From: Streptomyces flavofungini
Lineage (GTDB): Bacteria; Actinomycetota; Actinomycetes; Streptomycetales; Streptomycetaceae
Reading direction: 5' to 3'
DNA length: 64,000 bases
NCBI RefSeq assembly: GCF_014650815.1
Contig: NZ_BMVR01000008.1
Location: forward strand, 1 to 64,000
Shown here: positions 33,205 through 41,270 of the stretch, piece after piece
Layout of the letters: each line of letters begins with the position of its first letter
How positions within the stretch are numbered: position 1 is the first letter of the stretch
Notes under the pieces: model-generated
What the model was told of the DNA's origin: nothing
What the model saw: the letters and a program-made list of their open reading frames with translations, nothing else
The model's database searches: none
Program-made: the position numbers and the translations under genes

Positions 33205-33738
33205 ATGACCGAGATCCACACCCCCCGCCTCCTCCTCCGTCGCTGGCACGAGGGCGACGTGCCGTTCCTGGCGGAGATCAACGCCGATCCCCGGGCGATG
33301 CGGTGGGTCGGCGACGGCTCCGTGATCGACGCGGACACCACCGCCGAGGAGATCGAGCGGTGGGAGGAGGAGTGGGACGAGGAGGGCTTCGGGCTCTTCG
33401 CCGTCGAACTCCTTGGCTCGGGCGAGCTCATCGGCTTCACGGGCCTGTCCGTGGCGGAGTTCTTCCCGGACGTGGTGCCCGACGTGGCGATCGGCTGGCG
33501 GCTCGGCCCCCAGTTCTGGGGCCAGGGTTACGCCTCCGAGGCCGCCCACGCGACGCTGGAGTTCGCGCTCCAGGACCGCGGCATCGACCGCGTCGTCGCC
33601 GTCATCCGGGCCGGGGACAAGGCCTCGGAGAACGTCGCCCGCAAGCTCGGCATGGCGCCGGAGCGCGAGACGGACCACCCCGCGTACGGCGTCCCGCTGA
33701 CCGTCCACGCCATCGACCTCACCGAATACCAGGCCTGA
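33205..33738 (+). CDS. GNAT-family N-acetyltransferase (RimJ/RimL-like)
   Basis: 177 residues from ATG 33205 (aggatggg upstream); the in-frame ATG at 33196 has no spacing for a ribosome site. Begins MTEIHTPRLLLRRWHEGDVP, as in RimJ/RimL-like acetyltransferases. It continues with LIGFTGLSVAE, VAIGWRLGPQFWGQGYASEA (the Q/R-x-x-G-x-G/A acetyl-CoA loop is WGQGYA), then VVAVIRAGDKASENVARKLG. It would transfer an acetyl group from acetyl-CoA to an amine; the acceptor is unknown. Monocistronic by position. Confidence 0.92.
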   Translation: MTEIHTPRLLLRRWHEGDVPFLAEINADPRAMRWVGDGSVIDADTTAEEIERWEEEWDEEGFGLFAVELLGSGELIGFTGLSVAEFFPDVVPDVAIGWRLGPQFWGQGYASEAAHATLEFALQDRGIDRVVAVIRAGDKASENVARKLGMAPERETDHPAYGVPLTVHAIDLTEYQA

Positions 33739-33844
33739 ACCGCCCGGGGTCGGACCTGGCACGACACCTGGCCGAGCTCCACGCCCACTGGCCCGGCCCG
33801 GGGCGCACCGACCGTGCGGGCGGCGCTGCGAGCGGGACGTTCGG

Positions 33845-33898
33845 CGGTCACCCCGTGACGTAACGCCTCGCGGTCACCCCCATGACGTCACACCTCAT
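33845..33898. promoter_or_regulatory. direct repeats with TGACGT core in the 33739-34045 spacer
   Basis: Two adjacent related units, cggtcaccccgtgacgtaac (from 33845) and cggtcacccccatgacgtca (from 33871), each followed by (g/a)cctc. The second contains the palindrome TGACGTCA. They lie about 150 bp before the secreted-protein start at 34046. Nothing else gene-like is seen in this 307-bp spacer. Confidence 0.5.
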
Positions 33899-34045
33899 GG
33901 CATAGCATCACCAGCTCACCCAATCAGGGTGTTTGTCGGTGAAAGCCGCAAGTGGGGCCCGGGTGCGGCCGATTCTGATCTCTGGGTGCGGGCCGTCCGG
34001 CCTGCCCCCACGGACCCGAAACACCGCCCACACCCTGGGGAGACC

Positions 34046-34468
34046 ATGAAGTCATCGACGTACCGTGCCGTCCCGCTGGCCGCAGGCCTCGCGCTCGCCG
34101 CATTCGCCGTAGCCGCCGTACCGGCGACCGCCCAGGCCGAGGCGCGGGCGGCCCGGAAGGCCGTCCTGACGAACGCGGACGACGGCCGGACCGTGACCGT
34201 GGCCCCCGGGGACACCGTCGAGGTCAAGCTCACCTCCGTCCGCGAGGGCCACGTCAGGTGGACGTGGAGCGTCCCGGACACCGACAACGCCGCCGTGCTC
34301 CGCAAAACGGCGGGCAGCCCCCTGCCTGATGGCGGTGCCCGCGCCGACCTGAGCGCGGACAGCGTCGGCACCGCCACGGTCAACGCGGGAGCCAGCTGCG
34401 TCCCCGACCCCGGCTACGCCTGCCCCGCCGTCATCCGGCAGTGGAAGGTCACCGTGGAAGTGAAGTGA
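34046..34468 (+). CDS. secreted protein, chagasin-like (I42) inhibitor candidate
   Basis: 140 residues from ATG 34046 (ggggag just upstream). Signal peptide (VPLAAGLALAAFAVAAVPAT to AQAEA). Mature Ig-like domain: VLTNADDGRTVTVAPGDTVE, VKLTSVREGHVRWTWSVPDT, GTATVNAGASC and VIRQWKVTVEVK. The pattern TVxVxxGDxVxVxL, (Y/V)RWxW and final WxVxVxV fits proteinase-inhibitor I42 (chagasin) and related Ig-like domains. The conserved loop motif NPTTG of genuine chagasins is not evident. Two Cys near the C-terminus. Extracellular. Confidence 0.75.
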   Translation: MKSSTYRAVPLAAGLALAAFAVAAVPATAQAEARAARKAVLTNADDGRTVTVAPGDTVEVKLTSVREGHVRWTWSVPDTDNAAVLRKTAGSPLPDGGARADLSADSVGTATVNAGASCVPDPGYACPAVIRQWKVTVEVK

Positions 34469-34648
34469 GGTGACGTCAGGGGCGTACACGCGGCCGTGGG
34501 AGGAGACTTGCGGTGCGCGTTTGACCCTCACATCAGTGTGAACGTTTGAGGATGTCTGTCGTGGGCGGGACACCCCCCGCACACGACAGGCACCAGACAC
34601 AGCGGACAGCAGACAGCAGCCCGCAGCGAACGTTCCGAGGTGAGTGGG

Positions 34649-35515
34649 ATGGACAACCAGCTCTACGACTACAGCCCCATAGTCGAGCGCGAACCGATCC
34701 AGTGGCCGGGCGGCGCCAAGGTCGCGTTCTACGTGGGGCTCAACATCGAGCACTACGAGGTCGACAAGCCGTCGACGTCGACGTTCCCCGGCACCGCGCA
34801 CCTCACCCCGGACCCGCTGAACTACGGCTGGCGGGACTACGGCCCGCGCGTGGGCTTCTGGCGCACCCTGGAGACCCTCGACAAGCACCGGGTCCGGGCC
34901 AGCGTGCTCCTCAACTCCGATGTGGGCGACCGCTATCCGCAGATCATCGAGGCGGGCCGGGACCGCGACTGGGCGTGGCTCGCGCACGGCAAGAACAACT
35001 CGATCTTCCAGGCCGACATGACGGAGGACGAGGAGCGGAAGTACCTGACGGACGTCGTCGAGACGATCGAGCGGACCACGGGGACGCGGCCGCGCGGCTG
35101 GATGGGCCCCGCGCTCACCGAGACGTTCCGCACCCCGCACCTGATCAAGGAACTCGGCCTCGACTACGTCCTGGACTGGACGAACGACGACCAGCCCTTC
35201 GACCTGAACGTCCCCGGCATGTTCGGCGTCCCGTACTCCGTCGAGCTGAACGACATCAACCTCTTCGTCGGCCACAGCATGACCGGCCCCGACTTCGTGC
35301 AGATCGTCAAGGACCAGCTCGACCAGCTGCACGCCGACGCGGAGGCGGCGGACAGCGGCCGGGTGATGGCCCTCGCCCTGCACCCGTTCGTCATCGGCCA
35401 GGCGTTCCGCGCCAAGTATCTGGACCAGGCCCTGGAGTACGTGGTGAACCACCCGGGGGTGTGGGTGACGACGTCGGACGAGATCGCCGAGCACTACCGG
35501 AGCAGCCGGGGCTAG
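34649..35515 (+). CDS. polysaccharide deacetylase-family protein (PuuE-like)
   Basis: 288 residues from ATG 34649 (GAGGTGA upstream; GTG 34640 is in frame). NodB-like fold: VAFYVGLNIEHYEVDKP, GVRVGFWRTLETLDKHRVRA-like, ASVLLNSDVGDRYPQIIEAG, AWLAHGKNN, and GWMGPALTETFRTPHLIKEL, then ALALHPFVIG. This layout matches the PuuE/allantoinase-like branch of polysaccharide deacetylases, which are cytoplasmic and lack signal peptides, as here. Some metal ligands of classical deacetylases are changed (NSD in place of DD). The substrate may be an amide other than chitin. Small dyad TCACA-TCAG-TGTGA at 34528-34541 upstream. Confidence 0.85.
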   Translation: MDNQLYDYSPIVEREPIQWPGGAKVAFYVGLNIEHYEVDKPSTSTFPGTAHLTPDPLNYGWRDYGPRVGFWRTLETLDKHRVRASVLLNSDVGDRYPQIIEAGRDRDWAWLAHGKNNSIFQADMTEDEERKYLTDVVETIERTTGTRPRGWMGPALTETFRTPHLIKELGLDYVLDWTNDDQPFDLNVPGMFGVPYSVELNDINLFVGHSMTGPDFVQIVKDQLDQLHADAEAADSGRVMALALHPFVIGQAFRAKYLDQALEYVVNHPGVWVTTSDEIAEHYRSSRG

Positions 35516-35630
35516 GGGGCGCGCGGCCGGGATGGAGGGGGCGCGCATGGCGGGGAGTGACTCCCACGGACAGGTGGATGCGGGCCGCGCCTTCTTGTCG
35601 GGGCCGCCCCGGTTCGGAACCGTTGCGTTC

Positions 35631-36008
35631 ATGTTGAAGCGAACCAAGACGACGGCCGCCCTCGCGGTGGCGGGCACCGCGCTGCTCATGGCCCCGTTCA
35701 CCACCGGCCACGCGGCCGCGGCGGCACCCACCGCCCAGGCCACCGCCCCGGCCGCCGCCCAGGCCCGCGCCGCCTGCGAGCACGGCGGCCCCCACACCGA
35801 CTTCAAGGGCACCAGCATCCACATGCGCAACAAGCCCGGCGGCAGCCACGTCGGCTGGGCCAACCAGGGCGACTGCGCGTACTGGTACCAGGCCGACCCG
35901 GGCCCCCGCGTCCAGTGCCCGGACGGCAGCCACACCGTCGCCTGGCAGCTCGTCCAGAACAAGCGCACGGGCGTGGTCGGTTACGTCTCGGCGTGCTTCC
36001 TGGGCTGA
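35631..36008 (+). CDS. small secreted SH3-like protein
   Basis: 125 residues from ATG 35631. Signal peptide (TTAALAVAGTALLMAPFTTG to HAAAA), an Ala/Thr/Pro-rich spacer, then about 75 residues: CEHGGPHTDFKGTSIHMRNK, VGWANQGDCAYWYQADPGPR, WQLVQNKRTGVVGYVSACFL. Four cysteines and the ending VVGYVS(A)C(F)L fit secreted bacterial SH3-like domains that often bind cell walls. The sequence ggaaccgttgcgttc before the ATG resembles that of the 28357 and 38428 genes. The last codons fall in an 18-bp tandem repeat (35996-36067). Confidence 0.82.
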   Translation: MLKRTKTTAALAVAGTALLMAPFTTGHAAAAAPTAQATAPAAAQARAACEHGGPHTDFKGTSIHMRNKPGGSHVGWANQGDCAYWYQADPGPRVQCPDGSHTVAWQLVQNKRTGVVGYVSACFLG

Positions 36009-36067
36009 GGACGATTCCTGGGCCGGGGCCGCTTCCTGGGCTAAGACCGCTTCCCGGGCTGAGGCCG
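35996..36067. repeat. four tandem 18-bp repeats at a convergent gene boundary
   Basis: Units cttcctgggctgaggacg, attcctgggccggggccg, cttcctgggctaagaccg and cttcccgggctgaggccg. The first contains the TGA of the SH3-like gene; the third contains the stop (TAG on the minus strand) of the LysR gene. Confidence 0.8.
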
Positions 36068-36997
36068 CGCCCACGTCGGCCGCCAGGTCTCCGCACCCCC
36101 GAGGCCGTTCCGTGCGGCCAGCAGATGGTCCCGCAACGCGGCGAGCCCGGGGTGCGGATTGTCGGCGTGCCAGAGCAGTGAGTGCGGGTAGACGGGCGTC
36201 GGGTCGCGCAGCGGGATGAGCCGCAGGTCGTGTCCCGCGGGCCAGACGAGCGGGGTGCGCTCGCTCAGGAAGGTCGCCAGGGTCGAGGAGTCCGCGATCG
36301 TGTCGAGGAGCGTCTCGATGCCGAAGTGCGGGCTCGGGCCGAGCACGTCGATGGTGCACCCGAAGGTGGCGGCGAGCTCGTCGTAGTACGCGGCCCACTC
36401 GGTCCCTGGCTCGTTGCCGGGCATCCAGATCCGCTGCCCGGCGAGCTGCGCCGGGGTGATCGAGCGGGCGCCCGCGAACGCGTGGGCGGGCCCGGTGAAC
36501 AGCATCATCGGCTCGTCGAGGACCGGGACGGCCTCGATGTCGGCGGGGAGCCGCCGCCCCGGCATGGTGACGGCGCGGAAGGTCGCGTCGATCGTGCCGG
36601 CCTGGAGGGCGTCGATCGCCGCGTCGGCGCCGAAGAGGGTGACGACGTCGAGGTCGATGTCCGGCCGCGCGCGGTGGAAGTCCCGCAGCAGCCCGGCCGT
36701 CGCCACCCGGCGCCCGACCACGTCGACGCGCAGCGCCCGGCTGCCGGGCCTGACGGACGCCGCCGCCCGCTCCTCGGCCTGGAGCAGCGCGCGGGCGTGC
36801 GGCAGGAACGCCTGCCCGTCGACGGTGAGCCGGACACCACGCGGCGCGCGCGTGAAGAGCCGCACGCCGAGGTCGGCCTCAAGGGCGGCGACCCGCTTGG
36901 ACACGGCCTGCTGGGTGATCTCCAGATCGGCGGCGGCCTCCTGGAACTGTCCGCTGTCGGCGGCGGCGACGAAGGTGCGTACGGCGTTGAGATCCAC
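36041..36997 (-). CDS. LysR-family transcription regulator
   Basis: 318 residues from ATG 36997. N-terminal winged helix-turn-helix (MDLNAVRTFVAAADSGQFQE, AAADLEITQQAVSKRVAALE, GVRLFTR) and the C-terminal two-lobed effector domain (about 90-300). The divergent MFS gene begins 136 bp away, and the spacer contains an ACAACC-TCT-GGTTGT dyad with a second GGTTGT half-site two helical turns on, so LysR control of the transporter is likely. Effector unknown. The C-terminal RPQPGKRS is encoded by an 18-bp tandem repeat. Confidence 0.93.
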   Translation of the reverse strand: MDLNAVRTFVAAADSGQFQEAAADLEITQQAVSKRVAALEADLGVRLFTRAPRGVRLTVDGQAFLPHARALLQAEERAAASVRPGSRALRVDVVGRRVATAGLLRDFHRARPDIDLDVVTLFGADAAIDALQAGTIDATFRAVTMPGRRLPADIEAVPVLDEPMMLFTGPAHAFAGARSITPAQLAGQRIWMPGNEPGTEWAAYYDELAATFGCTIDVLGPSPHFGIETLLDTIADSSTLATFLSERTPLVWPAGHDLRLIPLRDPTPVYPHSLLWHADNPHPGLAALRDHLLAARNGLGGAETWRPTWARPQPGKRS

Positions 36998-37021
36998 GCG
37001 GCCACCTTACGCCCTACGTGC

Positions 37022-37058
37022 ACAACCTCTGGTTGTACGAAACCTTCCCTCTGGTTGT
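37022..37058. promoter_or_regulatory. LysR operator candidate
   Basis: acaacctctggttgt (37022-37036) is a perfect 6-bp dyad around tct. cctctggttgt recurs as a direct repeat at 37026 and 37048, a 22-bp spacing, and aacc-N8-ggtt (37041-37056) forms a second dyad. Located 25-61 bp upstream of the lysR ATG and ~76 bp before the MFS start. Confidence 0.75.
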
Positions 37059-37133
37059 TTGCGCGCCTGCCCCACGCCTGGTTTTGATGCCGGTGGTCAA
37101 CACGGCGTTGTCCGGGGAGGGGGGACGCTCGGC

Positions 37134-38423
37134 ATGGCGGGCAGGGCCGACGGGGCGGACACGCGGTCGCTGGGCCGGGACTTCGGGTGGCTGTGGGCCG
37201 CGTACGGGATCAGCGCGTTCGGGACGCGGTTCGCGTTCGACGCGTTCGCGCTGATCGCGATCCTGGCGCTGGGCGCGGGACCGGCGCAGGTGGCGCTGCT
37301 CTCGGCGGCGGGGCTCGCGGTGGGGGCGGCGGTGGCGGTGCCGCTCGGCCCGTGGGTGGAGTTCCGGCGCAAGCGGCCGGTGATGGTGGCGATGGACCTG
37401 ACCCGCTGCGCGGCACTGGTGACCGTGCCGGTCGCGTACGCCCTCGACGCCCTGACCTTCGCCCACCTCCTGGCCGTCTCGGTGCTGGTCGCCGCCGCCG
37501 ACATCGCCTTCAGCACGGCGTCCGGCGCCCACCTGAAGGCGCTCGTACACCCGGAGGACCTGCTCACCGCCAACGGCCGCATGGAGTCCACGACTTGGAC
37601 GGCGACGGCGCTCGGGCCACCGCTCGGCGGGGCCACGGTGGGGGTGTTCGGGCCGGTGGTGACGGTGGCGGCGGACGCGGTGAGCTATCTGCTCTCGGCG
37701 GCGGGAATCCGCGCGATCCGCGCGACCGAGCCGCACCCCCAGCGGAGTACGCCACCCCGCCTCCGCGTCCGCGACCTCACCGACGGCTGGCGCTTCCTCC
37801 TCACCGACCCGGCGCTGCGCCCCCTGTTCCTCAACACCGTCCTGGTCAGCGCCCTGATCATGGCGGCCGCTCCCCCGCTCGCCGTCCTCATGCTCGGCCA
37901 ACTCGGCTTCGCCCCCTGGCAGTACGGCCTCGCGTTCGCACTGCCCTGCCTGGGCGGCCTGATCGGCTCCCGCCTGTCCCGCCCCCTGGTCCACCGCTTC
38001 GGCGAGCGCGCGGTCCTGCGCGTCGCCGGAACCCTGCGCGTCTGCTGGCCCCTCGCCCTGGCCTTCGTCCACCCCGGCCCGACCGGCCTCGCCCTGGTCA
38101 TGGTCACCGAGTTGGGCCTGATCACCTGCATGGGCGTCTTCAACCCGGTGTACGCCACGTACCGCCTGCACCACACCCCGCCCGACCGTATCGCCCGCAC
38201 CCTGTCCGCCTGGACGATCACGACCAGGGCCACGGTCGCCGCCCTCACCGCCCTGTCGGGCCTCCTCGCGACCCTCACCAGCCCCCGCACCGCGATCGCC
38301 ACCGCCGGGCTCCTCATCCTGGCGACCCCTTTCCTGCTCCGGTTTCCCGGCCCGCCGGGCGGGCTTCCCGGCCGCAAGAGGCCGTACCCCCTGGGCGCGC
38401 CACCCCCCGTCCACAACCGTTGA
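37134..38423 (+). CDS. MFS-family transporter
   Basis: 429 residues from ATG 37134. About 12 hydrophobic helices: FGWLWAAYGISAFGTRFAFD at the start, then FALIAILALG and LSAAGLAVGAAVAVPLGPWV, with the loop motif EFRRKRPVMVAMDLTRC. The second half has LMLGQLGFAPWQYGLAFALP and SRLSRPLVHRFGERAVLRVA. This resembles actinobacterial drug/macrolide-type efflux MFS proteins (enterobactin exporter-like). Substrate unknown. Divergent from the LysR gene with an operator between them. The small secreted gene starts 4 bp after its stop. Confidence 0.9.
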   Translation: MAGRADGADTRSLGRDFGWLWAAYGISAFGTRFAFDAFALIAILALGAGPAQVALLSAAGLAVGAAVAVPLGPWVEFRRKRPVMVAMDLTRCAALVTVPVAYALDALTFAHLLAVSVLVAAADIAFSTASGAHLKALVHPEDLLTANGRMESTTWTATALGPPLGGATVGVFGPVVTVAADAVSYLLSAAGIRAIRATEPHPQRSTPPRLRVRDLTDGWRFLLTDPALRPLFLNTVLVSALIMAAAPPLAVLMLGQLGFAPWQYGLAFALPCLGGLIGSRLSRPLVHRFGERAVLRVAGTLRVCWPLALAFVHPGPTGLALVMVTELGLITCMGVFNPVYATYRLHHTPPDRIARTLSAWTITTRATVAALTALSGLLATLTSPRTAIATAGLLILATPFLLRFPGPPGGLPGRKRPYPLGAPPPVHNR

Positions 38424-38427
38424 CGCC

Positions 38428-38769
38428 ATGACCACCACACGCATGACGGCGACCCGCCTCGGCCGCACGGCCCTGGCCGCCGGGGCCGCCCTCGCCCTCT
38501 TCGCCGCGCTGCCCACCAGCAGCGCCCACGCCGCGAACGGCACGTTCCTCTACCACTCGGTCGAGGCCGGGGACCTCCAGATGGACAACCCGGCGAACGG
38601 CGAGTGCCGACTCCTCGTCCAGGGCGGCGCGACCAGCGCGTCGAACCAGACCGACGCGACCGCCACGGTCTACTTCGACCACGGCTGCGAGGAGCCCTCG
38701 GGCACCCTGAGGCCCGGCCAGTCCACCGGTTTCTTCGGCTCGCTCCCGCACAGCGTGATGTTCAACTGA
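38428..38769 (+). CDS. small secreted protein, paralogue family member 3
   Basis: 113 residues from ATG 38428, just 4 bp after the MFS gene. Signal peptide (GRTALAAGAALALFAALPTS to SAHA), mature part ANGTFLYHSVEAGDLQMDNP, GECRLLVQGG, ASNQTDATATVYFDHGCEE, GSLPHSVMFN. It is the close paralogue of the 28357 protein, with both cysteines kept and the same accgttgacg before the start. No enzyme motif. It is followed by a member of the other subfamily at 38994, so two secreted paralogues stand in a row. Confidence 0.85.
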   Translation: MTTTRMTATRLGRTALAAGAALALFAALPTSSAHAANGTFLYHSVEAGDLQMDNPANGECRLLVQGGATSASNQTDATATVYFDHGCEEPSGTLRPGQSTGFFGSLPHSVMFN

Positions 38770-38993
38770 CCTGCGGAGTACGGGTACACGGCGCCGCAAA
38801 CTCCCCGCGTGGCCGTGTCACCCGTTCACCGCACGGCTGATCGTTTCGGCGGGTTCCCTTCGGGTGACGCGGCTCCGGGGAAGGAGGACGCGCCCTCTCA
38901 CCGAGGCAGGCTCCGACGGGATCCGATTCCCGGAACCCGCCGGAGCCCGCTCGGCTTCCGGCCCACCCCCAACTCCCTTCAAGGAGTGCCTTC

Positions 38994-39341
38994 GTGCGTT
39001 TTCGTTCCACCGCCGGTGCCGCCCTCGGCGCGCTCGCGCTCATCCTCGCTCTGCCCACCTCCGCCTCGGCCGCGGAGGGCCCCTTCTTCTACACGTACAG
39101 CGGGCTCGACGGCTCCCCGCAGACCGGCGTCCTGGCCGACCCGCCGAGCTACGAGTGCGTGACCCTGCCGGAGGTCGGCAACCCCTCCTCGTCGAGCTCG
39201 GCGCACTCGCCCCTCAACCACACCGACGCGTACGCCACCGTCTACACCGGCCCGCACTGTGACGGTGACTCCTTCACCCTGCGCCCGCACGGCGGCCACG
39301 CCTCCGAGCGCCTGAAGCTCCGCTCGGTGCGCTTCATGTGA
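38994..39341 (+). CDS. small secreted protein, paralogue family member 4
   Basis: 115 residues from GTG 38994 with AAGGAG 8 nt upstream. Signal peptide (STAGAALGALALILALPTSA to SAAE), mature part FFYTYSGLDG, YECVTLPEVGNP, NHTDAYATVYTGPHCDGDSF, TLRPHGGH and LKLRSVRFM. Nearly co-linear with the 25152 protein over its whole length. Two cysteines, no catalytic motif, extracellular. Followed by a strong hairpin terminator (39347-39378). Confidence 0.87.
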   Translation: MRFRSTAGAALGALALILALPTSASAAEGPFFYTYSGLDGSPQTGVLADPPSYECVTLPEVGNPSSSSSAHSPLNHTDAYATVYTGPHCDGDSFTLRPHGGHASERLKLRSVRFM

Positions 39342-39346
39342 GGCGA

Positions 39347-39378
39347 GACCGGCTGCCGGCCCTCCCCGGCAGCCGGTC
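39347..39378 (+). terminator. strong stem-loop after the 38994 gene
   Basis: gaccggctgccgg (39347-39359) pairs perfectly with ccggcagccggtc (39366-39378) around a 6-nt loop, 6 bp after the stop codon. Confidence 0.8.
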
Positions 39379-39500
39379 CCCCCGATCGGTTCGGGACACG
39401 GCGTCCGGTTGGCCGACTTGGCACCGTTGATCTCCTCTCGCGGCCGAGCCCAGGTTTGGGGAACCGCCACGGAGGCGGCACGAGTGAGGGGACAGCGCAC

Positions 39501-40389
39501 ATGAACGACGACAAGACGGCCACGACCGCCAGACGGCCGAGACCACACTGGGCGACAATGAGGACGCCACCCGCAGCTACTACGAATCCACCGACGTCGA
39601 CGCCTTCTACGACGCCGTCTGGGGCGGCGAGGACATCCACACCGGCATCTACGACCACGACACCGAGCCCGTCGCCGATGCCTCCCGCCGTACCGTCGAG
39701 CGCCTCGCCGACCGCCTCGCGGACCACCTCGGCCCCGGCCGGACCGTCCTGGACCTGGGCTCCGGCTACGGCGGCACCGCCCGCTACCTCGCCGACCGCT
39801 TCGGCTGCGACGTCGTCGCGCTCAACCTCAGCGCCGTCCAGAACGAGCGCCACCGCGCGGCCAACGCCAAGCGCGGCCTCGACGGCCTGATCGAGGTCGT
39901 CACCGGCTCCTTCCACGAAGTGCCGTACGCCCCGCCGACCACTTCGAGGCCGTCTGCTCGCTGGAAGCGCTCTGCCACAGCGATGACCGGCCGCGCGCGC
40001 TGAGCGAGGCCGTACGCGTCCTCAAGCCCGGCGGGAGCCTCGCCTTCACGGACATCATGGCCGACGAGGACACACCCGCCGAGGCGCTGGCCCCGGTCGT
40101 CTCCCGCCTGGGCGTCGCCGCCCTCGCGACCCCCTCCTTCTACCTGCGCCAGCTCGCCGACCTGGGCCTGGCCCCCGTCGAATTCGACGACCACAGCACC
40201 CAGATCGCCCGGCACTACGTCCGGTTGAACGACACCACCCGCGCCCGCGAGGCCGAGCTGCGCACCACGATCAGCCCCGCCTACGTCGACGGCCTCCTCG
40301 CCAACCTCCCCCTCTGGGTCGACGCGACCCGCGCGGGACGCGTGCGCTGGGGCATCTTCAGCGCGCAAGCCCGGCACACGGACGAATAG
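39501..40389 (+). pseudogene. frameshifted second copy of the WGGEDIH-type methyltransferase
   Basis: The start and leader (gaggggacagcgcacATG) match the intact gene at 32102, but the coding sequence needs two frame changes. Frame 1 reads MNDDKTATTA; then a shift near 39530 gives the family frame TRSYYESTDVDAFYDAVWGG, GEDIHTGIYDHD, VLDLGSGYGGTARYL, to GSFHEVPYA. A second shift near 39925 is needed to reach HFEAVCSLEALCHSDDRPRA and the intact C-terminus, MADEDTPAEALAPVVSRLG to RWGIFSAQARHTDE. Between TAC and CAC at the second site there are 11 bases where the intact copy has 9. Either a decayed duplicate or sequence errors; otherwise the encoded residues are well conserved. Confidence 0.8.
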
Positions 40390-40651
40390 TCGGCGCGTGG
40401 GGCATCGGGGACGAGGCGCCACTGCTGCAAGGATGATGCGACGTCGTCGTACTGCTGAACGTTGACACCGCTTTCAGTGCTGTCGCCCTAAACCTGAAGA
40501 TCACGGTCCCCCGGGGCGGGCGCGGCAGACCGGCTCTGTGAGGTCACCGTGCTCGGCGCGGCATCAATTGCGCTGGCGCCAACGTATGACCCGGGTCCAC
40601 AGACCATGATCAAACCCCTCGACCGCCCCCTTCAGGCGCCCGGAGGAAGCC

Positions 40652-41224
40652 GTGACAGCCGAACTCCCCGACTGGATGATCCCGCCCAGGCCGAGCGGCT
40701 GGGAAGCTGACGACCTCGACCATCTTTCCCAGGCACCGCGACACACCGAACTCATCGACGGAGCCCTGATCTTCATGGTGTCGCCGCAGCGGTCCTGGCA
40801 CTCCCGACTCGTGGAGAACCTGACTTTCGCCCTGCGGCAGACGGCTCCCGCCGGTTCGGAGACGGAGCGTGAGATGACCATCCGCCTCGACAGAAGGAGC
40901 CGCCCCGAGCCGGACATCCTGGTCACCACCGCCTCGTACGACCCCGATCGCACCTGGTACGCCCCCGAAGACGTCACTCTGGTCATCGAGGTCGTCTCGG
41001 AGGAATCAGCCGACCGCGACCGGTCCCTGAAGCCCTTCAAGTACGCACAGGCCAAGATCCCGCACTTCTGGCGCGTCGAGGACGAAGCCGGCTCCCCGTC
41101 CGTCCACACCTACGAACTCGACGACATGACCAGCGCCTATGTGGCCACCGGCATCCACAGGGACCGGCTGAGGACCGCAGTCCCCTTCCCCGTCGACATC
41201 GACCTCGACAGCCTCGTGCCCTGA
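40652..41224 (+). CDS. Uma2-family (PD-(D/E)XK-like) endonuclease
   Basis: 190 residues from GTG 40652 (cggaggaagcc upstream). Uma2/DUF820 family: HTELIDGALIFMVSPQRSWH, RPEPDILV (acidic metal ligand), VTLVIEVVSEESADRDRSLK (E-V-V-S core) and YAQAKIPHFWRVEDE. Restriction-endonuclease-like fold; family members are abundant in actinobacteria and cyanobacteria and of unclear role. Upstream 40390-40651 contains no gene. A hairpin (41253-41270) follows. Confidence 0.9.
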   Translation: MTAELPDWMIPPRPSGWEADDLDHLSQAPRHTELIDGALIFMVSPQRSWHSRLVENLTFALRQTAPAGSETEREMTIRLDRRSRPEPDILVTTASYDPDRTWYAPEDVTLVIEVVSEESADRDRSLKPFKYAQAKIPHFWRVEDEAGSPSVHTYELDDMTSAYVATGIHRDRLRTAVPFPVDIDLDSLVP

Positions 41225-41252
41225 CTCCCCCGACGTCGGCACGCACGCAGAC

Positions 41253-41270
41253 CCCCACCCCAGGGTGGGG
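41253..41270 (+). terminator. stem-loop after the Uma2 gene
   Basis: ccccaccc, then ca, then gggtgggg: a 7-bp usable stem with 4-nt loop, 29 bp after the Uma2 stop. It overlaps the apparent first codons of the truncated DUF5753 frame. Confidence 0.5.

Noticed and set aside
33846..33898. The TGACGT repeats as an attachment site.
   Set aside because: No integrase gene or tRNA end lies nearby, so a regulatory reading is more reasonable.
39784..40422. A 212-codon minus-strand frame.
   Set aside because: Antisense of the frameshifted methyltransferase, whose plus-strand frames give the real family sequence.
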